A stretch of DNA of 64,000 nucleotides, taken from the NCBI RefSeq assembly GCF_945957465.1, contig NZ_CAMFLC010000019.1, forward strand, positions 1-64,000, given 5' to 3'. The position numbers and the translations under genes are program-made. The DNA comes from an uncultured Leifsonia sp. (GTDB lineage Bacteria > Actinomycetota > Actinomycetes > Actinomycetales > Microbacteriaceae). Positions within the stretch are counted from its first letter, which is position 1. Each line of letters opens with the position of its first letter. Of the stretch, positions 25,142 through 34,047 are shown piece by piece. The notes under the pieces were generated by a model. It was not told where the DNA came from. It saw nothing but the letters and a program-made list of their open reading frames with translations, and did not search any database.

Positions 25142-25157
25142 GGTCCCGGTTACTGTA

Positions 25158-27446
25158 TTACAGCTCGGCGCGCCCTCCGGACGAGGCCGCCCTGCGACCG
25201 GTCGCGACGTCGAGCAGGACGAAGTCGGGGCCGGTCGGCCCGACGGCCTCGAGAGCCGAGCCGTCGCGCGTGACGACGTACTCGGCGACCGCGCCGTCGG
25301 GGGTCGTCACAGTCACCGAACGGCGTCCGTCGGCGCCGGGGAACACCGCGAGCGTGAGTCCGTCCCGGTAGTCGTAGTCCGGGCGGTCGTCGCGCGCCCC
25401 GATCGGCAGCACGGCGCCCTCGCGCACGTACAGCGGGAGACTCTCGAAACCGTGCGTCTCGTGCAGCCAGCGGCCGCCCTCCACCGCCTCCACCGGCGCG
25501 CGGCCGTCGATGAGCGGGCGGAGGTCGAGCGGCAGCCGTGACCAGGTGCCCGCCGGCAGGTAGAAGTCCACGTCGGCCGCTGAGAAGACCGGCGCGACCA
25601 GCAGGTCGGCTCCCAGCAGATACTGCCGATCGAGGTAGTCGACCGCGGGGTCGCCGGGGAACTCCAGCTGCATCGGGCGCATGACCGGGGTCCCGGAGGC
25701 GTGCGCTTCGCGTCCGGCCGCGAACAGGTACGGCATCAGCCGCAGCTTCAGCTTGGTGAAGATCCGCGTGACGTCCACCGCCTGCTCGTCGAAGGCCCAC
25801 GGCACACGCACCGAATCGCTCCCGTGCAGGCGCGAGTGGCTCGATAGCAGGCCGAAGGCCGTCCAGCGTTTGAAGACGCCCGGATCGGGGGTTCCCTCGA
25901 AGCCGCCGATGTCGTGGCTCCAGAACCCGAAACCGCTGAGCGCCAGCGACAGGCCACCGCGCAGGGTCTCCGCCATCGACTCGTAGCTGGAGGTGTTGTC
26001 GCCTCCCCAGTGCACGGGCATCGTCTGGCCGCCGGCCGTCGCCGACCGCGCGAACAGCACCGCGTCGCCGTCGCCGCGCGCTTCGGTCAAGACCTCGAAC
26101 ACGGCCTCGTTGTAGAGCTGCGTGTAGAGGTTGTGCATCCGCTCGGGGCTGGAACCGTCGAAGTACGCCACCTCGGTCGGGATCCGCTCCCCGAAGTCGG
26201 TCTTGAAGCAGTCGACGCCCTGCGCCACCAGCCTGCGCAGCTTGTCCTGATACCACCGGGTGGCGTCGGGGTTGGTGAAGTCGACGAGGCCCATCCCGGC
26301 CTGCCAGAGATCCCACTGCCAGACATCGCCGTTCGGCCGCTTCACGAGGTAGCCGGCGGCCGCCGCCTCGGCGAAGAGCGGCGAGCGCTGGCCGATGTAC
26401 GGGTTGATCCACACGCACACGCGGAGGTCCTTGTCGTGCAGGCGCGTCAGCATCCCGTCCGGGTCGGGGAAGGTGCGCGGGTCCCACTCGAAGTCGCACC
26501 AGTTGAACTCGCGCATCCAGAAGCAGTCGAAGTGGAACACCGACAGCGGGAGATCGCGCTCGGCCATCCCGTCGATGAAGGAGGTCACGGTCGCCTCGTC
26601 GTACGAGGTCGTGAAGCTCGTGGACAGCCACAGACCGTACGACCACGCGGGTACGGAGGCCGGTCGGCCGGTCAGTGCGGTGTACCGCTCCAGGATCTGC
26701 TTGGGCGTCGGGCCGTAGATCACGAAGTACTCCAGGCTCTCCCCCGCCACCGAGAACTGCACCCGCTCCACCGATTCCGAGCCCACCTCGTACGAGACAT
26801 GGCCGGGGTGGTTCACGAAGACGCCGTAGCCGCGGTTGGTCAGGTAGAACGGGACGTTCTTGTAGGCCTGCTCGCTGGAAGTGCCGCCGTCGGCGTTCCA
26901 GATGTCGACGGTCTGACCATTCTTCACGAGGGGCCCGAAGCGTTCCCCGAGACCGTAGACGAGTTCGCCGACGCCGAGCGCCAGCTGCTCGTGCACGAAG
27001 GCGCCCTCGCGTTCCACCGTCAGGTAGCCGAGCGACTTGTGGCCGCTGGAGGTCAGCACGCGCTCCCGGCCCTGCTCGGCCGCAGTGAACGCGAGCGACC
27101 AGGGCGCGCCGCGCTGCACGGTCGCCGACAGCGAGCCGGCGCGCAGCGTCGCGCCGACTTCGCCCGCCTCGACCACGACGTGGCCCTCCGACCTCGCGAG
27201 GTCGAAGCCGCGCTCGGCACGCACCCCCTGCCAGTGCTCGACGCGCACGCCGATCACCTCCGGCAGCGGCGAGCTGAGGGTGACGGTGAGGGTGGGCCGG
27301 TTGAGCGTGTCGCCACGGCGCTCGATGACCTTGCCGGGCGCCGTGATCGTGACCTCCGCCTCGCCGGCGCACACGTCGTACGCCTCCTGGGCGTAGACCG
27401 GCGTGACGCCGTCGCGGAGCTGCCAGAAACCATCGGTGAACTTCAT
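25158..27446 (-). CDS. yicI: Alpha-xylosidase, glycoside hydrolase family 31
   Basis: 762 residues, the standard length for YicI. Catalytic nucleophile Asp417 lies in CFKTDFGERIP and acid/base Asp483 in HWGGDNTSS. These match the YicI active-site motifs almost residue for residue. The loop WMREFNWCDFEWD contains the aromatic xyloside-selective residues. It is a cytoplasmic enzyme (no signal peptide) that frees xylose from alpha-xylosides such as isoprimeverose. Its ATG directly abuts the permease stop codon (TAA-ATG, no gap), placing it in the ABC transporter operon. Base use resembles its neighbours. Confidence 0.96.
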   Translation of the reverse strand: MKFTDGFWQLRDGVTPVYAQEAYDVCAGEAEVTITAPGKVIERRGDTLNRPTLTVTLSSPLPEVIGVRVEHWQGVRAERGFDLARSEGHVVVEAGEVGATLRAGSLSATVQRGAPWSLAFTAAEQGRERVLTSSGHKSLGYLTVEREGAFVHEQLALGVGELVYGLGERFGPLVKNGQTVDIWNADGGTSSEQAYKNVPFYLTNRGYGVFVNHPGHVSYEVGSESVERVQFSVAGESLEYFVIYGPTPKQILERYTALTGRPASVPAWSYGLWLSTSFTTSYDEATVTSFIDGMAERDLPLSVFHFDCFWMREFNWCDFEWDPRTFPDPDGMLTRLHDKDLRVCVWINPYIGQRSPLFAEAAAAGYLVKRPNGDVWQWDLWQAGMGLVDFTNPDATRWYQDKLRRLVAQGVDCFKTDFGERIPTEVAYFDGSSPERMHNLYTQLYNEAVFEVLTEARGDGDAVLFARSATAGGQTMPVHWGGDNTSSYESMAETLRGGLSLALSGFGFWSHDIGGFEGTPDPGVFKRWTAFGLLSSHSRLHGSDSVRVPWAFDEQAVDVTRIFTKLKLRLMPYLFAAGREAHASGTPVMRPMQLEFPGDPAVDYLDRQYLLGADLLVAPVFSAADVDFYLPAGTWSRLPLDLRPLIDGRAPVEAVEGGRWLHETHGFESLPLYVREGAVLPIGARDDRPDYDYRDGLTLAVFPGADGRRSVTVTTPDGAVAEYVVTRDGSALEAVGPTGPDFVLLDVATGRRAASSGGRAEL

Positions 27447-28352
27447 TTACTTGACAGCTCCTGCTGTGATGCCGCGCGTGAGGGTGCGCTGGAAGATGAG
27501 GAAGAAGACGAGCGTGGGAATGAGGCCGAGCAGCGCCGACGCGGAGGTCGTGGTGACATCCATGAGCCGGTCGCCCTGCAGCACGCTGATGGCGACGGGC
27601 ACGGTCTGGTTGTCGTTGGAGACCAGGAACGTCAGCGGGATGAGGAATTCGTTCCACGTCCAGATGAAGAAGAAGATGAGCAGCACGCTCAGCGTCGGAC
27701 GGGAGATCGGAACCACGACCCGCCACAGGATGCGCCAGCGGCCCGCGCCGTCGAGCGCAGCGGCCTCCAGCACCTCCTTGGGGAACGTGCCGTAGACGCT
27801 CGACAGCAGGTAGGTGCCGAACGCGCTCTGGATCACCGTGAAGATGATGATCACGCTCCACACGTTGTCGTAGAGGCCCACCTGCTTGAACATGTAGTAC
27901 AGCGGGTAGAGCAGCGCCTCCTGCGGGAGCATGTTCGCCAGCAGGAAGAGCACGATGATCCAGGTTCGGGCCTTCACCCGGCCGATCCCGAGCGCGTACG
28001 CGTTCAGCACCGAGATGACGACGGCGAGGATCGACACCACGCCGGAGATGAAGACCGAGTTCCAGAGCTTCAGGGGGAAGTCCACCCGGTTCCAGAAGGT
28101 GACGAGGCCGTCGGTGTAGAGGTGCGTCGGCAGCTGCAGAGGCCCGCCCGTGTTGTAGTCCGTCGGGCTCTTGAACGAGTTGAGCAGGATCAGCAGGAAC
28201 GGGAACGCGATCGCGACGCCGATGATGACGGCGACGACGAGGATGATCCAGTCGGTCGCGGTCTTCTTCGGCTTCTGCCGCGTGAGCCGACGCGGTCGAG
28301 TGGAGGGCGCCGGGTTCGCCGGTTCGGCGCTGCGCGTGATCGTGGTGGACAT
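27447..28352 (-). CDS. Carbohydrate ABC transporter permease, MalG type
   Basis: 301 residues. Six helices and a basic N-terminal tail. The EAA loop is present (EVLEAAALDGAGRWRILWRVVVPISRP region), as is the C-terminal helix end TRGITAGAVK typical of this subfamily. ATG at 28352 shares one base with the stop of the other permease (TGATG). It forms the membrane channel with the MalF-type partner for oligosaccharide uptake. No ATP-binding subunit is encoded in the operon. Confidence 0.95.
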   Translation of the reverse strand: MSTTITRSAEPANPAPSTRPRRLTRQKPKKTATDWIILVVAVIIGVAIAFPFLLILLNSFKSPTDYNTGGPLQLPTHLYTDGLVTFWNRVDFPLKLWNSVFISGVVSILAVVISVLNAYALGIGRVKARTWIIVLFLLANMLPQEALLYPLYYMFKQVGLYDNVWSVIIIFTVIQSAFGTYLLSSVYGTFPKEVLEAAALDGAGRWRILWRVVVPISRPTLSVLLIFFFIWTWNEFLIPLTFLVSNDNQTVPVAISVLQGDRLMDVTTTSASALLGLIPTLVFFLIFQRTLTRGITAGAVK

Positions 28353-29305
28353 CAGCGCTCGTTCTCCCTGCGCTCGGCCCGGTTCTGGGCGACGATGAAG
28401 AGGATGGAGACCGCGACGATGACGACCGTGAGCGCCGTCGCGATCGTGGCTCCATAGCCCACCTGCTGGCTCTGGAAGAACTCGCTGTACGAGTAGTAGC
28501 TGGGCACCATCGTCGCGGTTCCCGGCCCGCCCCGGGTCAGGGTGTAGACCGGCCCGAACACCTTGAGGGCCGCGATCGTGCAGGTGAGCGTGACGACGAA
28601 GATCTCGGGCCGGATGATGGAGACCGTGATCGAGCGGAACCGCTGGAACCAGTTGGCGCCGTCGAGCTCGGCGGCCTCGTAGAGCTCGGGGTCGACGCGC
28701 TGGAGGGCCGCCATGAAGATGACCACGGGATAGCCGATCTGCACCCAGACCATCACGGCCATGATCGACGCGAGAGCGGTGTCCGGGCTCCCGAGCCAGT
28801 TGTGCTGGAGGTCGCCGAGTCCGATCGCGGCGAGGATCGTGTTGAGCGCGCCGTTGTCCGGCCGCAGGATCCAGCCGATGACGATGGCCGCGATGACCAC
28901 GGGGAGGATCTGCGGCAGGTAGTAGGTGGCGCGCAGGAAGCTCGCGAGCCTGCCGCCGAACTTCTTGCCCACGAGGTCGAACAGCATGGCGGCGAGCACC
29001 AGGCCGACCAGCGTCGGGATGACGACCATCGCCACGATCATGGCGATCGAGTTCCCGAACGACGTCCAGAATTTCTCGTCGCCGAACAGGCGCACCCAGT
29101 TGGTGACGCCGATGAACGTGGGCGGCCGGATGCCGCGGTAGCTGGTGAAGCTGAGATAGATGTTCCACACCAGCGGGATCAGCACGATCACCGCGAGCAG
29201 GACGAACCCCGGCAGCAGGTACCACCAGAACGACCCGCGGCCGCTGTCCGGCAGCAGCGCCTCACTGCGCTTGCGCGTCGCCCGGCGCACGCTTACAACA
29301 CTCAT
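28352..29305 (-). CDS. Carbohydrate ABC transporter permease, MalF/UgpA type
   Basis: 317 residues with six helices. The MalF-like N-terminus (WYLLPGFVLLAVIVLIPLVWNIYLSF in two pieces) is followed by the EAA loop LYEAAELDGANWFQRFRSITV and the conserved segment FGPVYTLTRGGPG. The ATG follows a strong ribosome-binding site (GGAGGAGAAG). The solute-binding protein gene lies 88 bases upstream in the same direction. Confidence 0.95.
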   Translation of the reverse strand: MSVVSVRRATRKRSEALLPDSGRGSFWWYLLPGFVLLAVIVLIPLVWNIYLSFTSYRGIRPPTFIGVTNWVRLFGDEKFWTSFGNSIAMIVAMVVIPTLVGLVLAAMLFDLVGKKFGGRLASFLRATYYLPQILPVVIAAIVIGWILRPDNGALNTILAAIGLGDLQHNWLGSPDTALASIMAVMVWVQIGYPVVIFMAALQRVDPELYEAAELDGANWFQRFRSITVSIIRPEIFVVTLTCTIAALKVFGPVYTLTRGGPGTATMVPSYYSYSEFFQSQQVGYGATIATALTVVIVAVSILFIVAQNRAERRENER

Positions 29306-29393
29306 CTTCTCCTCCGTGGGTCACCATCCGTCCCGGAGTCCTGCACGCTCCTACGCGCGTGTCGGCGTGCAGAACTCCGGAAGCGATGGATGG

Positions 29394-30704
29394 TTACTGG
29401 TTGACGATGTCGTCGACGCCGGACTGGTACTCGGAGCCGAGCTCTTTGTTCACATCGGTCGCGTTCTTGGTACCCGTGATGAGCTCCTGCAGACCGGCGT
29501 TGAGCTGGTCGTAGAAGGTCGGGGTGGGCCAGTCGGGATAGAACGCGATGCCGTCCTCACCGGTCAGGGTGTTGAAGTTCGCGATCAGCTCCTTCGACTT
29601 GGCGTCGGTGATGTCGCTCAGCTTCGCCGCGACCGGGATGCCGCCGTTGTTGCCGAGGATCGCCTGGATCTTCGGGCTCATGGTGATGTCGATGAACTTC
29701 TCGGCGAGCGCCTTGTTCTTGGCGTTCTGCGGGATGACCCACATGTTGCCGGCCGAGCCCGGCGACATCTTCGCGCCGGGGAACAGGAACGTGCCCCACT
29801 GGTAGTTCTTGATCTCGTTCACGAAGCGGCCGTACCACCAGCTGCCGGAGAAGAAGATCGGGTAATTGCCTGCGATGAACGATGTACCCGCGTCCTCGGC
29901 CTTGAGGCCGGAGGCATCCTTGGAGATGTAGCCCTTGCTCACCCAGTCGTCGATCGTCTTGGTCGCGTAGCTGAGCTCTGGGCCCTGCCAGTTCACCTTG
30001 CCCTTGTAGAGCTGGTAGTCGTCGACGAAGGAGCGGTCGGCCTTGGTCAGCGCGAGCTGGTACCAGAGCTGGCCGAGCGGGTACTCCGCCGCCGACTCGG
30101 CGAGCGGGGTGATGCCGGCGTCCTTGAACTTCTGCAGCGCCGCGACGAACTCGTCCTGCGTCTTCGGCACCTCGATGCCGTACTTCGCGAACATGTCCTT
30201 GTTGTAGTAGACCTCCACGTACTCGCCGTAGTTCGGGACGCCGTACCAGGAGCCTGAGCCCATGATGCCCTTGTCGTCGTACCGGGCAGTGGTCTGGAGG
30301 CTCTTGGCGAGCTTCTTGTCCCAGCCGTACTTCTTGACGGCGTCGTCGAGGTTGCTCAGCAGACCCTGGCTGGCCAGCAGGCCGGCCGTCGCGTTGCCCT
30401 TGTTGTACTCGAGGATGTCGGGGGCCTGGTTGGAGTTGAGGACCTGGGAGGCCGTGGAACGGATCTGCTCGAAGGCCTTGGCTTCGAAGTTGACCTTCGC
30501 GCCCGTCTCCTTCTCGAAGTCGGTGATGGCCTGAGACCAGGCCTTGCCCATCGCCGAGTCCTCACCCTCGTAGTGCCAGAGCGTGAGCGTCTTGCCCTTT
30601 CCGTCGGTGCTGCCGGAATCGGAGCCGGACGTGCTGGAGCAGCCAGCGAGCATCAGCGCACCGGCGGCCAGAATCGCGCCGATGGCGAGGTGCTTCTTGC
30701 GCAT
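29394..30704 (-). CDS. Extracellular sugar-binding lipoprotein of an ABC transporter
   Basis: 436 residues of the family 1 solute-binding type. Signal peptide with lipobox LMLAGC (Cys near residue 22), then Ser/Gly linker and mature domain opening TLTLWHYEGEDSAMGKAW. The pattern SGSWYGVPNYGEYVEVYYNKDMFAKYG in pieces and the C-terminal FYPDWPTPTFYDQLNAGLQELITG are typical of oligosaccharide receptors. ATG follows an AAGGAGG site. Context (yicI, acetylxylan-esterase-like gene, xylAB) suggests xylo- or xyloglucan-oligosaccharides, which is an inference. Confidence 0.95.
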   Translation of the reverse strand: MRKKHLAIGAILAAGALMLAGCSSTSGSDSGSTDGKGKTLTLWHYEGEDSAMGKAWSQAITDFEKETGAKVNFEAKAFEQIRSTASQVLNSNQAPDILEYNKGNATAGLLASQGLLSNLDDAVKKYGWDKKLAKSLQTTARYDDKGIMGSGSWYGVPNYGEYVEVYYNKDMFAKYGIEVPKTQDEFVAALQKFKDAGITPLAESAAEYPLGQLWYQLALTKADRSFVDDYQLYKGKVNWQGPELSYATKTIDDWVSKGYISKDASGLKAEDAGTSFIAGNYPIFFSGSWWYGRFVNEIKNYQWGTFLFPGAKMSPGSAGNMWVIPQNAKNKALAEKFIDITMSPKIQAILGNNGGIPVAAKLSDITDAKSKELIANFNTLTGEDGIAFYPDWPTPTFYDQLNAGLQELITGTKNATDVNKELGSEYQSGVDDIVNQ

Positions 30705-30769
30705 CGATTACCTCCTTGTAGTAGGAGTGGACGCGCGTCTGCAGGCCCCGCAGCCACTCCGATGCATTT

Positions 30770-30811
30770 TGTTGACGAACACAACATAAGCGAGGAATGC
30801 GTTCAATGCAA
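30770..30811 (-). promoter_or_regulatory. Promoter and overlapping operator of the xyloside transport operon
   Basis: Minus strand: -35 TTGCAT (30806-30811), 17-base spacer, -10 TATGTT (30783-30788). The -10 is overlapped by the imperfect inverted repeat TGTTGACGAACACAACA (30770-30786, plus-strand reading). A repressor bound here would block RNA polymerase. The two ROK regulators nearby are the obvious candidates. Confidence 0.65.
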
Positions 30812-30858
30812 GTCGAATTTCGACGCGTAAGCAACCGATTAGCAGGCGAAAAGCTATT

Positions 30859-30875
30859 AGTTTTCGAACACAACA
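30859..30875. promoter_or_regulatory. Second operator-like site upstream of the binding-protein promoter
   Basis: AGTTTTCGAACACAACA shares 14 of 17 positions with the site at 30770-30786, including an identical 11-base block CGAACACAACA. The two sites are 89 bases apart, which would allow cooperative looping. Confidence 0.55.
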
Positions 30876-30911
30876 ATATTCCTGGCCGGGCGGCCCGCGA
30901 TGACCGGCAGG

Positions 30912-32111
30912 CTAGGCGTCGAGGGCGCGGGCAGGGTCGGCGATGAGTTCGGCGAAGACCAGCTCGGCCGCACCGATCAGCAACTGGTCGGTCCCGAGCT
31001 CGGCCTCCACGACGGTCACGCCCTCGCGCGACGAGTGGACGACCTCGCCCAACAGGTCGGGGGCGCCGTGCGCGGTGGCCCCGCGGTAGAGCGCGGCGAG
31101 GAATCCACCGAGAACCACCACCGACGGATTGAAGACGTTGACCGCGTTGCGGGCGGCGATCCGCACGAACTCGTACGCGCGGGCGACCTCGGCGAGCGCG
31201 TGCGGGTCGCGGGTCTCCACGAGTCGATCGGCGAGCAACGGGGCATCGGCGGAGGCCAGGCCGACCGCGGCGAGCAGTTCGGACTGCGTCACCTCCGCCT
31301 CGAGGCAGCCGCGCGATCCGCACGAGCACTCCCGGCCCTCCGAATGCACGAAGGTGTGGCCGAACTCACCGGCATAGCCGGCCGCTCCGGTGAGGAGCCG
31401 TCCGCCACTGACCCCGCCCCCGCCGATACCGCTCGCGCCGCCGATCATGTACACGAGGTCGTCGACGCCCCGTCCGGCCCCGAACGCGCTCTCGGCGCGC
31501 AGTCCGAGCACCGCCGCGTTCGCCGCCCAGACGCGATGCCCCGTGGCTTCTCCGAGCAGCCCGGCCAGCGGCTCGTCCACCCAACCGAAATGGGTCGCCT
31601 CGCGCACCATGCCGTCGGAGAGCCGCACCTGGCCGGGTACGGCCACGCCGAGGCCGGCGATGCGGGTGCCGGTCTCCCCCGCGAGCATCCCGGCGATGCC
31701 GGCGGACGCCAGTGTGACGGTCTGGGCGACGGAACGCATCGGCGGCGTCTCGATCCGCACCCGCTTCAAGACGCGACCGCCCAGCCCGACGAGCCCGACG
31801 ATCACCGCGTCGACCTCGGGATTCACGGCGACGGCCGCGACGTTGTCGGTCACACGCACCACCGGGCTCGGCCGGCCGCGGCCCCCGGCGGCGGGAGTCT
31901 CGTCGACCTCCACGAGGCCGAGCCCCGACAGCTCGGCCACCAGGTCGCCGACCGTCGACCGGTTCAACCCGGTGCGCTGGGTGAGCTCGCTGCGCGACAG
32001 CGCGCCCTCACGATGCACCAGGCCCAGCACGGTCGCCAGGTTGGAGCGGCGCAGCGCGTCGGTCGCGCCGCCGCTCGCCGGGCGCACGGTGCTCAGGTCG
32101 GTGGCGCTCAT
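30912..32111 (-). CDS. ROK family transcriptional regulator (ROK2)
   Basis: 399 residues, about the same layout as ROK1: N-terminal winged helix with LSRSELTQRTGLNRSTVGDLVAEL, sugar-kinase-like domain with IGGASGIGGGG and zinc motif CSCGSRGCLE. It is the last gene of the Gfo/Idh-ThuA-Gfo/Idh group (58 bases after the preceding stop) and lies just upstream of the solute-binding protein promoter region. ATG at 32111. It probably controls one or both sugar operons. Confidence 0.92.
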   Translation of the reverse strand: MSATDLSTVRPASGGATDALRRSNLATVLGLVHREGALSRSELTQRTGLNRSTVGDLVAELSGLGLVEVDETPAAGGRGRPSPVVRVTDNVAAVAVNPEVDAVIVGLVGLGGRVLKRVRIETPPMRSVAQTVTLASAGIAGMLAGETGTRIAGLGVAVPGQVRLSDGMVREATHFGWVDEPLAGLLGEATGHRVWAANAAVLGLRAESAFGAGRGVDDLVYMIGGASGIGGGGVSGGRLLTGAAGYAGEFGHTFVHSEGRECSCGSRGCLEAEVTQSELLAAVGLASADAPLLADRLVETRDPHALAEVARAYEFVRIAARNAVNVFNPSVVVLGGFLAALYRGATAHGAPDLLGEVVHSSREGVTVVEAELGTDQLLIGAAELVFAELIADPARALDA

Positions 32112-32169
32112 GTGATGACAATAGCCCGGCGCACGGGCGCCCCCGGCTCGTCCGTCACCGCCTCGTGCG

Positions 32170-33270
32170 TCACCAGCTCTCCGGCCGCGCCCCCAGCGGC
32201 ACGGCATCGGGGCGGTCGACCGTGGAGGTCAGCGTGATCACCTCGTGCCGGGCACCGGCTGCGAGCACGGCCTCCATGATCTCGAGCACGTGGAACGCGA
32301 GGTCGCCGGAGGCGCGATGCGGGCGATCGGTCTCGATGGCACGGGCGAGGTCGGCCAGACCGTAGCCTCGGCCGGCTTCCGCGTAGCCGGCCGCGACCGG
32401 AACGTCGCGGAACTCGCGGTCGGCGGACGTCGCGATCGCCACGGCTCCCGAGAAGTGGTTGGGGTCGGGAACCGACAGGGTCCCCTCGGTGCCGTAGACC
32501 TCGAACAACGGCACCCGCGTGGCCCAGACGTCGAACGAGACGGTCACGGTCGAGATCACCCCGGAGGCGTGCTCGAGGAGAGCGGTGACGTGCGTCTCGA
32601 CCTCCACCGGGATGGCGGTGCCCGCCTGCGGACCCGTCGCGACCGTCCGCTCCCGCGCCGAGCGGGAGGTGGCGCCGGACACCCGGACGACCGGGCCGAA
32701 GAATGTCACGAGCGACGTCAGGTAGTACGGACCCATGTCGAAGAGCGGGCCGCCGCCCGGCTGGTAGTAGAACGCGGGCGCCGGGTGCCAGAGCTCGTGC
32801 CCGGGAGCCGTCCATGCGACCGCCGCTCCGAGCGGCACGCCGATCGAGCCGGCGTCGAGCACGGCGCGCGCCGTCTGGATGCCGGTGCCCAGAACCGTGT
32901 CGGGAGCGCTGCCGACCCGCAGGCCCAGGGCAGCCGCACGCTCCAGCACCGGCGTAGCCTGGGCGATGTCGAGCGCGAGCGGCTTCTCGCCGTAGACGTG
33001 CTTGCCCGCGTCGAGCGCCGCGAGCGCGATCTCCGCGTGCGCCTGCGGGATGGTCAGGTTCAGCACGACGTCGATCTCGGGGTAGGCGAGCAGGGCGTCG
33101 ACGCTCATGGCCTCCGCACCCTGATCCGCCGCGACCGCCGCCGCCCGGTCGAGGTCGATGTCGGCGATCGCGCGCAGCCTCAGATTCGGGAGGGCCGGGA
33201 AGTGCTCGAAGTACTGCCGGCTGATGTTGCCGACCCCCACGACTCCGACGTTCAGCGCCGAGCCGTTCAC
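32170..33270 (-). CDS. Gfo/Idh/MocA family oxidoreductase
   Basis: 366 residues from GTG 33270, whose GTGA overlap with the thuA-like stop suggests coupling. ATG at 33285 would add five residues and has a strong AGGGGG ribosome-binding site, so it remains possible. A Rossmann fold opens VGVVGVGNISRQYFEHF; the catalytic-site EKP motif is VYGEKPLALD; the C-terminal sheet domain contains GGGPLFDMGPYYLTSLV. It is an NAD(P)-dependent sugar or polyol dehydrogenase of unknown substrate. Part of the operon with ThuA and the second oxidoreductase. Confidence 0.92.
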   Translation of the reverse strand: MNGSALNVGVVGVGNISRQYFEHFPALPNLRLRAIADIDLDRAAAVAADQGAEAMSVDALLAYPEIDVVLNLTIPQAHAEIALAALDAGKHVYGEKPLALDIAQATPVLERAAALGLRVGSAPDTVLGTGIQTARAVLDAGSIGVPLGAAVAWTAPGHELWHPAPAFYYQPGGGPLFDMGPYYLTSLVTFFGPVVRVSGATSRSARERTVATGPQAGTAIPVEVETHVTALLEHASGVISTVTVSFDVWATRVPLFEVYGTEGTLSVPDPNHFSGAVAIATSADREFRDVPVAAGYAEAGRGYGLADLARAIETDRPHRASGDLAFHVLEIMEAVLAAGARHEVITLTSTVDRPDAVPLGARPESW

Positions 33271-33962
33271 TGCCGAGCCGCCCATAGCAGCCCCCTCTCG
33301 ATGATGGTGCGGACGGGCTGGCTCTGCACGATCTCCAGCCGGTGCCCGGGCGCGGAGACGAAGATGCGGCCCTCGCCCCACTGCCTGGTCCAGATCGCCG
33401 GCGCGGTCACCGGGCGGTTCCACGCGTCCCACGGACGCGCCTCCTGCGTGGTCGTCGCCAGCACGTCGTTGTACTCGTCCGACAGCACCCAGTACTGCTC
33501 GGTGACGAGGTCGAAGTCGGCGATGCCCTGCGTGATCGGATGCGTCTTCCCGTACTCGGTGATGTGCACCGTGTACGGGATGTAGTTGTCGGACTGCTCG
33601 CCGATCCGCTCGTCCGGGTGTTTGCCCGCGTGGTGGGCGAACTGGCCGCCGATCATGTGCAGATAGTCCGCGTTGTCGCGGTAGGAGTCGGCGATGCCGC
33701 CGTGCCAGCCGCCCATCCCCGTGCCGTTCAGCACGGCGCGCTGCAACCCGGCGAACTCCTCGTTCGTGATGCTGCTCATCGTGTTGACCTGGACGATGAG
33801 GTCGACCGTGGCGAGGTAGGCGTCATCGGTGTACACGGATGTCCCCTCCTCGACGCGCACGGCGAAGCCGTTCGCCTCCAGGAACGGGATGAAGCTGTCG
33901 GTGGTCTCGACGGGCATGTGCCCGTCCCAGCCGCCGCGGACGATCAGTGCATTCCTACTCAT
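33267..33962 (-). CDS. ThuA-like domain protein (trehalose utilisation family)
   Basis: 231 residues with the glutamine-amidotransferase-like ThuA fold. It opens NALIVRGGWDGHMP and contains LQRAVLNGTGMGGWHGGIADSYR, GQFAHHAGKHP and the terminal QPVRTIIERGLLWAAR in pieces. ThuA proteins convert or bind oxidised disaccharides alongside Gfo/Idh enzymes in other bacteria, which fits the arrangement here between two such genes. The ATG follows GGAAGG. No signal peptide. Confidence 0.9.
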   Translation of the reverse strand: MSRNALIVRGGWDGHMPVETTDSFIPFLEANGFAVRVEEGTSVYTDDAYLATVDLIVQVNTMSSITNEEFAGLQRAVLNGTGMGGWHGGIADSYRDNADYLHMIGGQFAHHAGKHPDERIGEQSDNYIPYTVHITEYGKTHPITQGIADFDLVTEQYWVLSDEYNDVLATTTQEARPWDAWNRPVTAPAIWTRQWGEGRIFVSAPGHRLEIVQSQPVRTIIERGLLWAARQ

Positions 33963-34047
33963 GGATTCCTTCCGTGCCGCCCCCGTCGAGTACGCGGATT
34001 GTCGACGTATTCGAGGGTTCTCGGCTGAATTCGGGTGTACTCGGCGG

